Part shown: one piece after another, positions 52,011 through 59,976 of the stretch
Numbering within the stretch: position 1 is the stretch's first letter
How the letters are laid out: each line of letters begins with the position of its first letter
From: Alloalcanivorax mobilis
Lineage (GTDB): Bacteria; Pseudomonadota; Gammaproteobacteria; Pseudomonadales; Alcanivoracaceae
Direction: 5' to 3'
Assembly (NCBI RefSeq): GCF_002864685.1
Contig: NZ_NMQZ01000015.1
Coordinates: 1-64,000 of the forward strand
DNA length: 64,000 nt
Notes under the pieces: generated by a model
Seen by the model: only the letters and a program-made list of their open reading frames with translations
Told to the model about the DNA's origin: nothing
The model's database searches: none
Translations under genes and position numbers: made by a program

Positions 52011-53687
52011 ATGTCCACCCATTCCGCACCGAATTTTTCGCCGGTGCCGGTGCCGGGCTCCGCCTGGGCCGACGAAAAAGTCGCTTATCTGCGTGGCGAG
52101 AAGCCGCTGCATGAGTATCTGTTCGATCACGCCCGTATCGTGCCCGACAACCGCGCCTATGTGTTTTATGGCACCGAGATCAGTTGGGCGGAAATGGCCG
52201 ACGGCGTGCGGCGCCTGGCCGGCTTCCTGCAACAACGGGGCGTTGGCCAGGGCGCGCGAGTGGCGCTGTTCATGCAAAACTGCCCGCAATACGTTATGGC
52301 CCATTACGCGGTGCAGAGCCTGGGCGCCATGGTGACGCCGGTGAACCCGCAATACAAAGCGGCGGAGGTCGCCTACCAGCTCAGCAACGCCGAAGTAAAC
52401 GCGGTGGTGGTGGCCCGGGATCTGTACCCGCTGGTGGCGGAAGTCCGCGATCAGGTGCCGACCCTGAGCACGGTGGTGACCACCGCCTACGGCGATTACC
52501 TGCCGGATACCCCGACCCTGCCGATTCCCAAGGAACTGCTCAACGACCCGGCATCGCCCGGCGGCGACAGTTTCGAGCTGAGCGGTATTCTTGCCGACCA
52601 GCCGCCGCTGGAGCAGTTCGAACCGGTGGACCTGTGGAACGGCATCGGCCTGATGACCTTCACTTCCGGCACCACCGGCCGCCCCAAGGGCGCGCTGCTC
52701 AGCTATGGCAGCAGCCTGTTCAAGATGGCCGCCTCGTTCCAAGCCAATCGCCTGGACATCGACGGTGTCAGCCTGGCGATCGCGCCGCTGTGCCATATCG
52801 CGGGCATGAACAACGGCGTCTACATGCCGGTTTATACCCGCCGCTGCTCGGTGATCCTGGCCCGTTTTGATCCGGAAACCGCGATCCAGGCGATCGAAAA
52901 ATACAAAGTCGACATGTGGTACAGCATCGCGCCGATGAACCGGGCGATTCTCGATTTTCCCGGTGTCGACCAGCGCGACCTGCGTTCACTGAAACACAAT
53001 CCGACCACCAGCTTCGGCATGCCGGTGACCGAAAAGCTGGCCGGCGAATGGAAGAAACTCACCGGCTGCCAGATGCACGAAGCCGCCTATGGCCTCAGCG
53101 AAACCCACACCTCCGACACCTTCATGCCGAAGACGCGCATCAAATGGGGCAGTTGTGGGGTGCCGGTGGCGCAGAATGAAATTCGCATCATCAATATCGA
53201 GACCGGCAAATTGTGCGGCGCCAACGAAAGCGGCGAGATCGTGGTCAGCAACCCGGCGGTGTTCAAGGGTTACTGGAAGCGCGATGAAGCCACCGCCGAG
53301 ACCCTGCGCCACGGCGCCGTGCATACTGGCGACGTGGGTTACTTCGATGAAGACGGCTACCTGTTTTTCACCGGCCGCATCAAGGAGATGATCAAATCTT
53401 CCGGCTACAGCGTGTTCCCCGAAGACGTGGAAGCCCTGATGCAGGACCACCCCGCCATCGCGCAAAGCGCCGCCGTCGGCATCCCCGACGACAAGCGCGG
53501 CGAATCGGTGAAACTGTTCGTGGTGCTCAAGCCGGAATACAAAGGCAAAGTCAGCGAGCAGGAACTGATCGACTGGGCCAAGGAACACATGGCCGCCTAC
53601 AAATACCCCCGCGAACTGGCCTTTATCGACAGCCTCCCCGCCACCGGCGCCGGCAAAGTGCTGCGTAGGATGTTGAAGGACGCTTGA
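52011..53687 (+). CDS. Acyl-CoA ligase (FadD-like AMP-forming)
   Basis: A 558-residue ANL-superfamily ligase. ATP loop FTSGTTGRPKGALLSYG near residue 220; AYGLSETHTSD near residue 360; TGDVGYFDEDGYLFFTGRIK near residue 440, and the C-terminal catalytic Lys in PATGAGKVLRR near residue 550. It activates a carboxylic acid to its CoA ester. CGAGGAGAG precedes the ATG; the gene follows the importer by 73 bp and is probably co-transcribed. Its last codons and stop lie inside the first heptamers of a repeat array. It differs clearly from the ligase at 36924, so the two wings may activate different acids. Confidence 0.92.
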   Translation: MSTHSAPNFSPVPVPGSAWADEKVAYLRGEKPLHEYLFDHARIVPDNRAYVFYGTEISWAEMADGVRRLAGFLQQRGVGQGARVALFMQNCPQYVMAHYAVQSLGAMVTPVNPQYKAAEVAYQLSNAEVNAVVVARDLYPLVAEVRDQVPTLSTVVTTAYGDYLPDTPTLPIPKELLNDPASPGGDSFELSGILADQPPLEQFEPVDLWNGIGLMTFTSGTTGRPKGALLSYGSSLFKMAASFQANRLDIDGVSLAIAPLCHIAGMNNGVYMPVYTRRCSVILARFDPETAIQAIEKYKVDMWYSIAPMNRAILDFPGVDQRDLRSLKHNPTTSFGMPVTEKLAGEWKKLTGCQMHEAAYGLSETHTSDTFMPKTRIKWGSCGVPVAQNEIRIINIETGKLCGANESGEIVVSNPAVFKGYWKRDEATAETLRHGAVHTGDVGYFDEDGYLFFTGRIKEMIKSSGYSVFPEDVEALMQDHPAIAQSAAVGIPDDKRGESVKLFVVLKPEYKGKVSEQELIDWAKEHMAAYKYPRELAFIDSLPATGAGKVLRRMLKDA

Positions 53688-53869
53688 CGCTTCATGCCGG
53701 ACGCCGGACGCTTGACGCTTGACGCTAAACCCTGGCACTGAAAGGCTCGGAGTGTTTTCTGCTATGCCTCGCAGGAAACACCGCAACGATATCCGCACCG
53801 GGTTTAGCGTCCGGCGTCCGGCGTCCGGCGTCTGGCGTCTGGCGTCTGGCGTCTGGCGTCTGGCGCCCA
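53679..53869. repeat. Inverted pair of heptamer arrays (GACGCTT / GCGTCTG)
   Basis: Seven units of GACGCTT or variants (53679-53727) face nine GCGTCCG/GCGTCTG units (53807-53869). The 79-bp spacer begins AACCC, ends GGGTTTA, and holds a further hairpin (GTTTTCTGC with GCAGGAAAC). The first unit overlaps the final codons and the stop of the acyl-CoA ligase. Confidence 0.85.
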
Positions 53870-53881
53870 GCGTTCTTAAAA

Positions 53882-53903
53882 CCGTCATCCCCCTGTCATC
53901 GTC
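53882..53903 (+). promoter_or_regulatory. Possible Pho box
   Basis: CCGTCAT, four bases, CTGTCAT: two 11-bp direct repeats that match the PhoB consensus at 6 of 7 and 7 of 7 positions. It lies 48 bp upstream of the choice-of-anchor I gene on the same strand. An AT-rich TTTAATAATG follows 25 bp on, a looser distance than usual. Confidence 0.45.
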
Positions 53904-53950
53904 ACCCGGTAAACCACCCGGGTGCGATTTAATAATGACAGGAGAGAACG

Positions 53951-55834
53951 ATGAAACCTTGGCTTGCTCTGGGCACCGGCGCGTTGCTCGCCGGTCTGCT
54001 CGCCGGTTGCGGCAGTGACAGCGACAATGATCCGGCGCCGACGCCGGACACCAGCACTCCGGATCACATCCGCCTGAGTTTCCTGGGCCGCCACGGCACC
54101 GGCATCTTTGACGGCAGCGCGGCGGAGATCACCGCCTTCGATCCGGTCAGCGGCCGCGCGTTCGTGGTCAACGCCGAGAAAGGCGCGCTGGACGTGCTCG
54201 ACATGAGCGACCCGGCCAATCCGACCCTGGAACAGACCCTGACCACCTCGGACATCGCGGTGGGCACCGAGGTCAACAGCGTGGCCGTGCAGGGCGGCCT
54301 GGTGGCACTGGCGATCGAAGCACCGGCAAAGACCGACCCGGGCTACATGGCGATCTACGACGCCACCACCCTGGAACGCCTCGGCATGGTGCAAGTGGGC
54401 GCGCAACCGGACATGGTCACCTTCACCCCGGATGGCAACAGCGTGCTCACCGCCAACGAAGGCGAGCCGAACGACGACTACAGCGTCGATCCGGAAGGTT
54501 CGATCAGCGTCATCGACATCACCGACCCGACCAACCCGCAACCGCGCACCGCTGATTTCAGCGCCTACAACGGCCAGGAAGCGTCGCTGCGGCAAAGTGG
54601 CGTGCGCATTTATGGCCCCGGTGCCAATGCCGCCCGCGATCTGGAACCGGAATACGTGGCGATCTCCGCGGACAGCCGCACCGCCTGGGTCACCCTGCAA
54701 GAGAACAACGCCCTCGCCAAAGTGGACATCGGCAACGCCACCGTCACTGATATTCTGCCCCTGGGCAGCAAAAATCACGGCGAAGACGGCAACGGCCTGG
54801 ACGCCTCCGACGAGGACGGCGAGATCAATATCCGCACCTGGCCGGGCGTGTTGGGCCTGTACCTGCCCGACTCCATTCACGCCTACAGCGCCGACGGCCA
54901 GACCTGGCTGGTCACCGCCAACGAAGGCGACGCGCGTGCCTGGGGCGAAGACAACGACGCCTACTTCGGCAGCGAAGGCGACGGGTGCGCGGGCGACACC
55001 CGCCTCGGCTTCGTCGAGGAATTCCGCGTTAAGCACCTGGTGCACAAGGACGGCTTCGACCGCCGCTGCGGCGACGACCTGCCGGCGCAATTGCGCGAGC
55101 TGGCCGCCGGCGCCCTGCTCAACCCGGAAACGTTCGGCTACTGCGGCGCCAGCGCCGGCGACCCGGGCGAATGCCGCGATGACGAGACGCTGGGTCGCCT
55201 GAACGTGACCTGGACGCTGGGCTACCGCACCGACGACAGCGGCGCGCCGGTGATGTTCGACGCCAACGGCGTGCAGGACCCGGCCGGTGACCGTCTGATG
55301 TACGATAATCTGTACTCGTTCGGCGCCCGCTCCTTTTCGATCTGGAGCGAGGGCGGCGAATTGGTGTGGGATTCCGGCGACGCCATCGAAACCTTTCTCG
55401 CCAGCGATGAATGCATGGCCGGCAGCCAACGCACCTTCGCCTGCGCTGAATACTTCAATTCCGGCCACGACGAGGGCAGCGCCTTCGACAGCCGCAGCGA
55501 CGCCAAGGGCCCGGAACCGGAAGGCCTGACCATCGGTCAGATCGGCGACAAAACCTTCCTGTTCCTCGGTCTTGAGCGCATGGGCGGCGTGCTGGTCTAC
55601 GACATCACCAACCCCACCGCCCCGGCCCTCGAAGACTACTTCAACAGCCGCGACGACTGGGCCACCGAAGACACCGAAAGCGTGCTCGCCAGTGCCGGTG
55701 ACCTGGGCCCCGAAGGCCTGACCTTCATCGCCGCCAGCGACTCCCCCAACGGCAAAGCGCTGCTGCTGGTCGGCCATGAAGTCAGCGGCACCACCGCGGT
55801 GTATGAAGTGGAGAGTCTGTTCGAGGAGCAATAA
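53951..55834 (+). CDS. Choice-of-anchor I family lipoprotein
   Basis: A 627-residue exported protein. Signal with lipobox LLAGC (Cys 20), then an Asp/Pro/Thr linker. The rest is a beta-propeller-like choice-of-anchor I domain: AFDPVSGRAFVVNAEKGALDVLDM, VTFTPDGNSVLTANEGEPNDDY and WLVTANEGDARAWGEDN (quoted in part: VLTANEGEPNDDY, WLVTANEGDARAWGEDN). Relatives are often labelled alkaline phosphatase, but activity is not shown for most. Several Asp-rich loops could bind calcium. AGGAGAG precedes the ATG. A possible Pho box upstream would fit a role in phosphate starvation. Confidence 0.88.
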   Translation: MKPWLALGTGALLAGLLAGCGSDSDNDPAPTPDTSTPDHIRLSFLGRHGTGIFDGSAAEITAFDPVSGRAFVVNAEKGALDVLDMSDPANPTLEQTLTTSDIAVGTEVNSVAVQGGLVALAIEAPAKTDPGYMAIYDATTLERLGMVQVGAQPDMVTFTPDGNSVLTANEGEPNDDYSVDPEGSISVIDITDPTNPQPRTADFSAYNGQEASLRQSGVRIYGPGANAARDLEPEYVAISADSRTAWVTLQENNALAKVDIGNATVTDILPLGSKNHGEDGNGLDASDEDGEINIRTWPGVLGLYLPDSIHAYSADGQTWLVTANEGDARAWGEDNDAYFGSEGDGCAGDTRLGFVEEFRVKHLVHKDGFDRRCGDDLPAQLRELAAGALLNPETFGYCGASAGDPGECRDDETLGRLNVTWTLGYRTDDSGAPVMFDANGVQDPAGDRLMYDNLYSFGARSFSIWSEGGELVWDSGDAIETFLASDECMAGSQRTFACAEYFNSGHDEGSAFDSRSDAKGPEPEGLTIGQIGDKTFLFLGLERMGGVLVYDITNPTAPALEDYFNSRDDWATEDTESVLASAGDLGPEGLTFIAASDSPNGKALLLVGHEVSGTTAVYEVESLFEEQ

Positions 55835-55867
55835 ACCTACGCTTGCACGCCGTCACGCCTAAACAGT

Positions 55868-55894
55868 GCCCGCCCATGCGGCGGGCCGGGGTTT
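55868..55894 (+). terminator. Terminator after the choice-of-anchor I gene
   Basis: GCCCGCC and GGCGGGC form a perfect 7-bp stem with a 5-base loop, followed by CGGGG and four T. It lies 34 bp after the stop codon. The remaining gap to 56126 shows no gene; it holds one GCGTGTT pair at 55902. Confidence 0.6.
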
Positions 55895-56126
55895 TGATCG
55901 AGCGTGTTGCGTGTTCAGCAGAGAACGCCACAACGCGGGCACGGCTTCCATCACACCACGGCCTCGCCCGCGCTGTATCCTGTATCCTGTATCAGGCATA
56001 ACCGAAAAGCGTTTCCAAATGTTTCCCTTCACCCTGTCCCAGGAACGATCCCGCACGGGCGTACTCAAAACCCGAGGCGCGGCCGGGACGGGGCGTTTTG
56101 TGTCAGCGTGGCGTTCACTGCCGTCG

Positions 56127-56492
56127 CTAGGGCGCGATGGCGTAGCAGGCCGTGGATTCGCTGACTTTTCCGTCCTGGTCGAAGCGGAAGGTTTCCGTTA
56201 CACGGCTGGCATGCCCCTGGTAATACAGGGTCAGGCTCCGCCAGCCGGCCAGCACTTCGATAAGCTCGAAATGCAGTTCCGGCAGGCTTGCCAAGGCCCG
56301 GCCCCAATAGACCCGCAGCGCTTCTTTGCCTCGTAGAATACCTTCACCATTATCGGTGAAGCGCATAATCATGGGGGAGTGGAACACCACATCCTCACGA
56401 TAATGGGACAGGATGTCCTCCAGGTGATGCCTGTTCCAGGCATCCACCCATTCGTGGGCGAATGTCCCGGGGTCCGGGTTTGTCGCTTGCAT
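56127..56492 (-). CDS. NTF2-like (SnoaL-type) protein
   Basis: A 121-residue cone-shaped-fold protein: WVDAWNRHHLEDILSHYREDVVFHSP at residues 16-41, the usual opening of a SnoaL-like domain, then LRGKEALRVYWGRAL near residue 62. Such proteins are small isomerases or hydrolases, or bind small molecules; the activity here is unknown. It diverges from the MarR gene across 63 bp and is its likely target. Confidence 0.85.
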   Translation of the reverse strand: MQATNPDPGTFAHEWVDAWNRHHLEDILSHYREDVVFHSPMIMRFTDNGEGILRGKEALRVYWGRALASLPELHFELIEVLAGWRSLTLYYQGHASRVTETFRFDQDGKVSESTACYAIAP

Positions 56493-56555
56493 GTCGTTCT
56501 CACAGGGTCAATGATTCTGACCTAAGATAAGATTGAAACAGGGTGGTGAGTCAAG

Positions 56556-56996
56556 ATGGTTGAAGACGTTGCTCCGGAGAGGCTGAACAAGAGTCTGGAA
56601 ACTTTGCACTTCGCGTTCCGCGGTCTGGTGGCTGAACCGGACACCATACTCCGCGATAACGGGCTCTCCCGCATTCACCACCGGCTGCTGTTTTTTATCA
56701 GCACCTATGACGAACTGAGCGTTAATGAGCTGGTGGAAACCATGCGGCTCACCAAGCAGGCAATCCATAAGCCGCTCAAGACCCTGGTGGAACGGGAGCT
56801 GGTGTCGGTGCGCCGCGACCCGTCCGATAAGCGCATCAAACGGCTGTCGCTTACCGACGAAGGCCAGAAGCTGGAAAACGGCCTGACCGGCATTCAGCAT
56901 GATCTGATGGAAGAAGCGTTCCAAAGCGTCGGCCCGGAAGGCACCGACGCCTGGTTCAAGGTGATGAACACCCTGGCGAAACGGTTGGGCGTGTAA
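56556..56996 (+). CDS. MarR family regulator
   Basis: A 146-residue winged helix protein. DELSVNELVETMRLTKQAIHKPLKTLVERELVSVRRDPSDKRIKRLSLTDEG spans residues 50-100 (key parts: LTKQAIHKPLKTL, the recognition helix, and RDPSDKRIKRLSLT, the wing). It probably represses itself and the divergent NTF2-like gene. A weak dyad, TCAAT (56508-56512) with ATTGA (56532-56536), lies between the two genes. Confidence 0.9.
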   Translation: MVEDVAPERLNKSLETLHFAFRGLVAEPDTILRDNGLSRIHHRLLFFISTYDELSVNELVETMRLTKQAIHKPLKTLVERELVSVRRDPSDKRIKRLSLTDEGQKLENGLTGIQHDLMEEAFQSVGPEGTDAWFKVMNTLAKRLGV

Positions 56997-57000
56997 CGCA

Positions 57001-57022
57001 ACAGGGCCCGGCCGGGCCCTGT
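57001..57022. terminator. Palindrome between convergent MarR and HD genes
   Basis: A perfect 22-bp GC-rich palindrome (ACAGGGCCCGG and its complement) lies 4 bp after the MarR stop and 9 bp before the HD gene stop. There is no T-run, so it would be a weak two-way terminator or RNA stabiliser. Confidence 0.55.
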
Positions 57023-57031
57023 GCAAAGCAC

Positions 57032-57655
57032 TCAGGCGGTTTGGCGTTGTTCTTCAGCGCCGTCCACGATGGTGCTTTTCTTGTACAAAGAGCGCTTCGG
57101 CTTGGCCATCACCCGGCGCAGCATCGGCTCGAAGAACGACAGCGGCAGGGTTTCCTGCTCGGGATCAAAGGCGGCGGCGTCGTACTTGGCGCAGAATTCC
57201 ACGGTCTGCTGGTAGCAGGGGTGGTCCTTGTACTGCTCGCGCAGGTCCTTATCCAGCCCCAGGTGTTCGAAGAAGTAGTAGCCCTGGAAGATGGCGTGGT
57301 GCTTGACCATCCAGTGGTTCTCTTCGCTGACGAACGGTTCCACCAGGCTGGCGCCCACGTCGGCGTGGTTGTATGGCCCCAGGGTGTCACCGATATCGTG
57401 CAGCAGCGCGCACACCACGTACTCTTCGTCGCGGCCGTCGCGGTGCGCCAGGGTGGCGGTCTGCAGGCAATGGGTCAGGCGATCCACCGGGAACCCGCCG
57501 CAGTCGCCTTCCAGCAGGCGAAGGTGCTCGATCACCCGATCCGGCAGCCCCTTGGCGAAACCGCCAAACGCCTGGCCGATGATTTTCCAGTCTTCCGCGG
57601 TGCCTTGCTCCATGTGCTTGAACTGGGCACGGGGTTCGTCGTGATGGTCCTGCAT
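57032..57655 (-). CDS. HD-domain diiron protein (PhnZ/MIOX-like)
   Basis: A 207-residue helical protein. Metal-site pattern: His 62 (THCLQTATLA), His 86-Asp 87 (LLHDIGD), His 97 (YNHADVG), His 120 (VKHHAIF) and Asp 159 (CAKYDAAAFD). This H, HD, H, H, D order is found in HD-fold diiron oxygenases such as PhnZ and myo-inositol oxygenase, which cleave C-P or C-C bonds, as well as in phosphohydrolases. Which it is cannot be settled by eye. The ATG at 57655 has GAGGAGAG upstream; an earlier start overlaps the Crp promoter region. Confidence 0.75.
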   Translation of the reverse strand: MQDHHDEPRAQFKHMEQGTAEDWKIIGQAFGGFAKGLPDRVIEHLRLLEGDCGGFPVDRLTHCLQTATLAHRDGRDEEYVVCALLHDIGDTLGPYNHADVGASLVEPFVSEENHWMVKHHAIFQGYYFFEHLGLDKDLREQYKDHPCYQQTVEFCAKYDAAAFDPEQETLPLSFFEPMLRRVMAKPKRSLYKKSTIVDGAEEQRQTA

Positions 57656-57844
57656 GATGCTCTCCTCGGCTTGGGCCGATGACCGGCCCTGGCTGTTATT
57701 GGACGTTATCGGTTGGCACGCCATACCCGGAACAGCGATGACCGGGTAGTATCGCATTTCACGCCCAGTCTAGGCTGGCGCGTGCCGCCACACTGTCAAC
57801 GGCTTTACATTTTGCTGGCCGGCGGCCAGCGCGCGGAGACCGCC

Positions 57845-58540
57845 ATGAGCGAACACGCCCTCACCGTACTGCAAAGCTGTTCGCTGCTCTCCGGCCTGCC
57901 AGCGGCGGCCCTGCGCGAGGCGGCGGCGGTGGCGCGGGTGCGGCCGTTTCAGGCCAATCAGGTAATCTACGAGCGCGGCGAGGTGCAATCCACGTTGTCG
58001 GTGGTGGGCTCGGGCAGTGTGCGCATCAGTTCCACCAACGAACAGGGCCGCGAAGTGCTGCTCACCCTGTTCGAGGCCGGCGCCTGGTTCGGCGATACCG
58101 TGTTCTCACCGGGCATGCCCCGGGTGTTCGGCGCCACCGCCCACACCGACGGCGATCTGGTGGAGGTGCCCGGCCAGGATTATCGAGAGCTGCTGGCGCG
58201 CTTCCCGGAAGCCTACCCACGCACCCTGGATATGCTCAGCCGGCGGCTGTGGTCGGCGATCTCCATTATCGAGGACAACGTGCTGCGCGACATTCCGGCG
58301 CGGGTGGGCCGGCGCCTGCTGTTTCTGGCCGAAATGCACGATCACAGCCGCGGGCTCGGCCCGGTCACCTTTAAACTGACCCGCGAGCACATCGCCAACA
58401 TGATGGGCATGACCCGCCAGGGCGTGCACGGCGTGCTCAAGACCATGGAAGAAGAAGGGCTGATCCACTTCGGTTACGGCGTGATCACCCTGCCCGATCC
58501 CAACGCGCTGCGCGACTACCTGAATCGCCGCCCTGATTAA
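57845..58540 (+). CDS. Crp/Fnr family regulator
   Basis: A 231-residue regulator. The cyclic-nucleotide-binding-like domain covers residues 8-130 (YERGEVQSTLSVVGSGSVRIS, then LFEAGAWFGDTVF). The Crp-type helix-turn-helix is at residues 165-215 (FKLTREHIANMMGMTRQGVHGVLKTMEEEGLI, key part MTRQGVHGVLKTMEE). The N-terminus has one Cys only, so an Fnr iron-sulphur cluster is unlikely. The ATG at 57845 has GGAG seven bases before it. It is divergent from the HD-domain gene across 189 bp and may control it. Confidence 0.9.
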   Translation: MSEHALTVLQSCSLLSGLPAAALREAAAVARVRPFQANQVIYERGEVQSTLSVVGSGSVRISSTNEQGREVLLTLFEAGAWFGDTVFSPGMPRVFGATAHTDGDLVEVPGQDYRELLARFPEAYPRTLDMLSRRLWSAISIIEDNVLRDIPARVGRRLLFLAEMHDHSRGLGPVTFKLTREHIANMMGMTRQGVHGVLKTMEEEGLIHFGYGVITLPDPNALRDYLNRRPD

Positions 58541-58749
58541 ACGCCCACCGCTGCGCCGCCACCCAGTCCCCGTTCCGCCACGGAAACCGTGTCTTTTTGT
58601 AACCAAGTGATGGCATTTTGATATCGCCCTGTGACAGAGTTCACCCCATACTGATCGGTATGAGGTAATACTTACGCCTCACTGGACACTCAAAACCTGG
58701 TACTTGTGTCTCAAATTTATGTCTCAATTCTTGCCGGAACGAGAGCATC

Positions 58750-59019
58750 ATGAACGCCCTGCTGGATACCCTGCCGCTGGCCGCCCTACTGCCCGACCCC
58801 GACCTGCTCGAGTGGATCGGCGTACCGCTGACGGTGCTGGTGGTGGTGGGGTTGCTGCTGTGGTCGGGCAAAATCCGCCAGAAGCTGCTGGTCAATGTGC
58901 TGGCCCTGGGCGTAATGCTGCCGATGATGCAATTCTGCCTGATCGCCGCCGCCGGCCACACGCTCAGCGAGCATCTGCGCTTCGCCCTGCTTGACCTGGT
59001 GCCCGCCTGGCTGGGTTAA
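58750..59019 (+). CDS. Small two-helix membrane protein
   Basis: An 89-residue protein with hydrophobic segments at about residues 24-40 and 48-66, joined by a short basic turn (GKIRQKLL). No recognised family. ATG with a moderate GAGAG site. Upstream, CATAC (58647) and GTATG (58658) form a small dyad within 58541-58749. I think it is real from codon use and its isolated, uninterrupted frame, but evidence is modest. Confidence 0.5.
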   Translation: MNALLDTLPLAALLPDPDLLEWIGVPLTVLVVVGLLLWSGKIRQKLLVNVLALGVMLPMMQFCLIAAAGHTLSEHLRFALLDLVPAWLG

Positions 59020-59063
59020 GGCACCGCGAGCCTCCCCGCCCCGACCTCTTAGTGCTCGAATAA

Positions 59064-59966
59064 CTAGACCGCCGGCACGGTTTCGGCCAGAAACTGAAGC
59101 TGGTCCTCGATGCTCCGCTGCCGCGCCGCGCCCTGGTACACCTGGAAATGGCCAACCGGGTATCGGCGCACCCGGGCCGCCGGCATGGCGGCCACGGCAC
59201 GGTCGGCGGCGGCGGTGGGGGCCACCGTGTCGTTCTCGCAGATCTGAATCAACGCCGGGCACCCTACCCGCGCGGCCTCGCGCACCGGACGGCACAGCGG
59301 CAACACCAGCGCCACCCGTGCCGCTACCCGGTTCGGCACCCCTTCGGGCATCAGGGCGGTGTACCCCTGGAACGCATCGTCGCTGGTCATCGCCGCCGCC
59401 TCGCCGGGGCGGCCGGCGGAGGCAATATAAAGCGGCTCCATGCCAATCAAGGCACGCGCCTGATCCAACAAGCCCAAGCCGGTGAGTTTGAGGCCCTGAT
59501 CGAGGCCGGCGTAGCGAATCACTTCCAGCACCGAGGCGAGGCCGTCCATCATCGGGCACTGGGCAATGATCGCCGCCACCCTCGGTTCACGGGCCGCCAC
59601 CGCGGTGACCAGGCCACCGGCGAACGAGGTGCCCCACAGGATCAGGCGCTCGTTATCCAGCTCCGCACGGCCGCGCAGGGCGTGCAGGGCGGCTTGCCAG
59701 TCGGCCACCTGACGCGCCGGTGAGAGCAGTTGCCGGGGCACGCCCTCGCTGTCGCCAAAATGACGGTAATCAAACAGAAACACCGCGTAACCGGCAGCCA
59801 GAAACGCATCGCGAAACGGCGCCAGGCCGCATTCCCGGGTCAGGCCAAAGCCGTGCGCCATGACCACCGTGGCCCGGGGCGCGCCATCGCCGGTTTCGGG
59901 CAGATAAAGGTCGCCCTGGCAGGCTTGGCCGGCACTGAGAAAGCGCACTCGCTGCCCGGTGTTCAT
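59064..59966 (-). CDS. Alpha/beta hydrolase
   Basis: A 300-residue alpha/beta-hydrolase. The oxyanion segment is VVMAHGFGLTRE near residue 37, the nucleophile elbow is LWGTSFAGG with Ser near residue 113, the acid is Asp in ICENDTVAP near residue 241, and the His is in YPVGHFQVY near residue 271. It would hydrolyse an ester, amide or related bond in the cytoplasm. It lies 10 bp after cysQ, so it is the third gene of the nudE-cysQ operon. The substrate is unknown. Confidence 0.88.
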   Translation of the reverse strand: MNTGQRVRFLSAGQACQGDLYLPETGDGAPRATVVMAHGFGLTRECGLAPFRDAFLAAGYAVFLFDYRHFGDSEGVPRQLLSPARQVADWQAALHALRGRAELDNERLILWGTSFAGGLVTAVAAREPRVAAIIAQCPMMDGLASVLEVIRYAGLDQGLKLTGLGLLDQARALIGMEPLYIASAGRPGEAAAMTSDDAFQGYTALMPEGVPNRVAARVALVLPLCRPVREAARVGCPALIQICENDTVAPTAAADRAVAAMPAARVRRYPVGHFQVYQGAARQRSIEDQLQFLAETVPAV

Positions 59967-59976
59967 GTCCGTCTCC

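Noticed and set aside
53679..53869. CRISPR array
   Set aside because: Units are 7 bp, directly adjacent, without spacers, and no cas genes are nearby.
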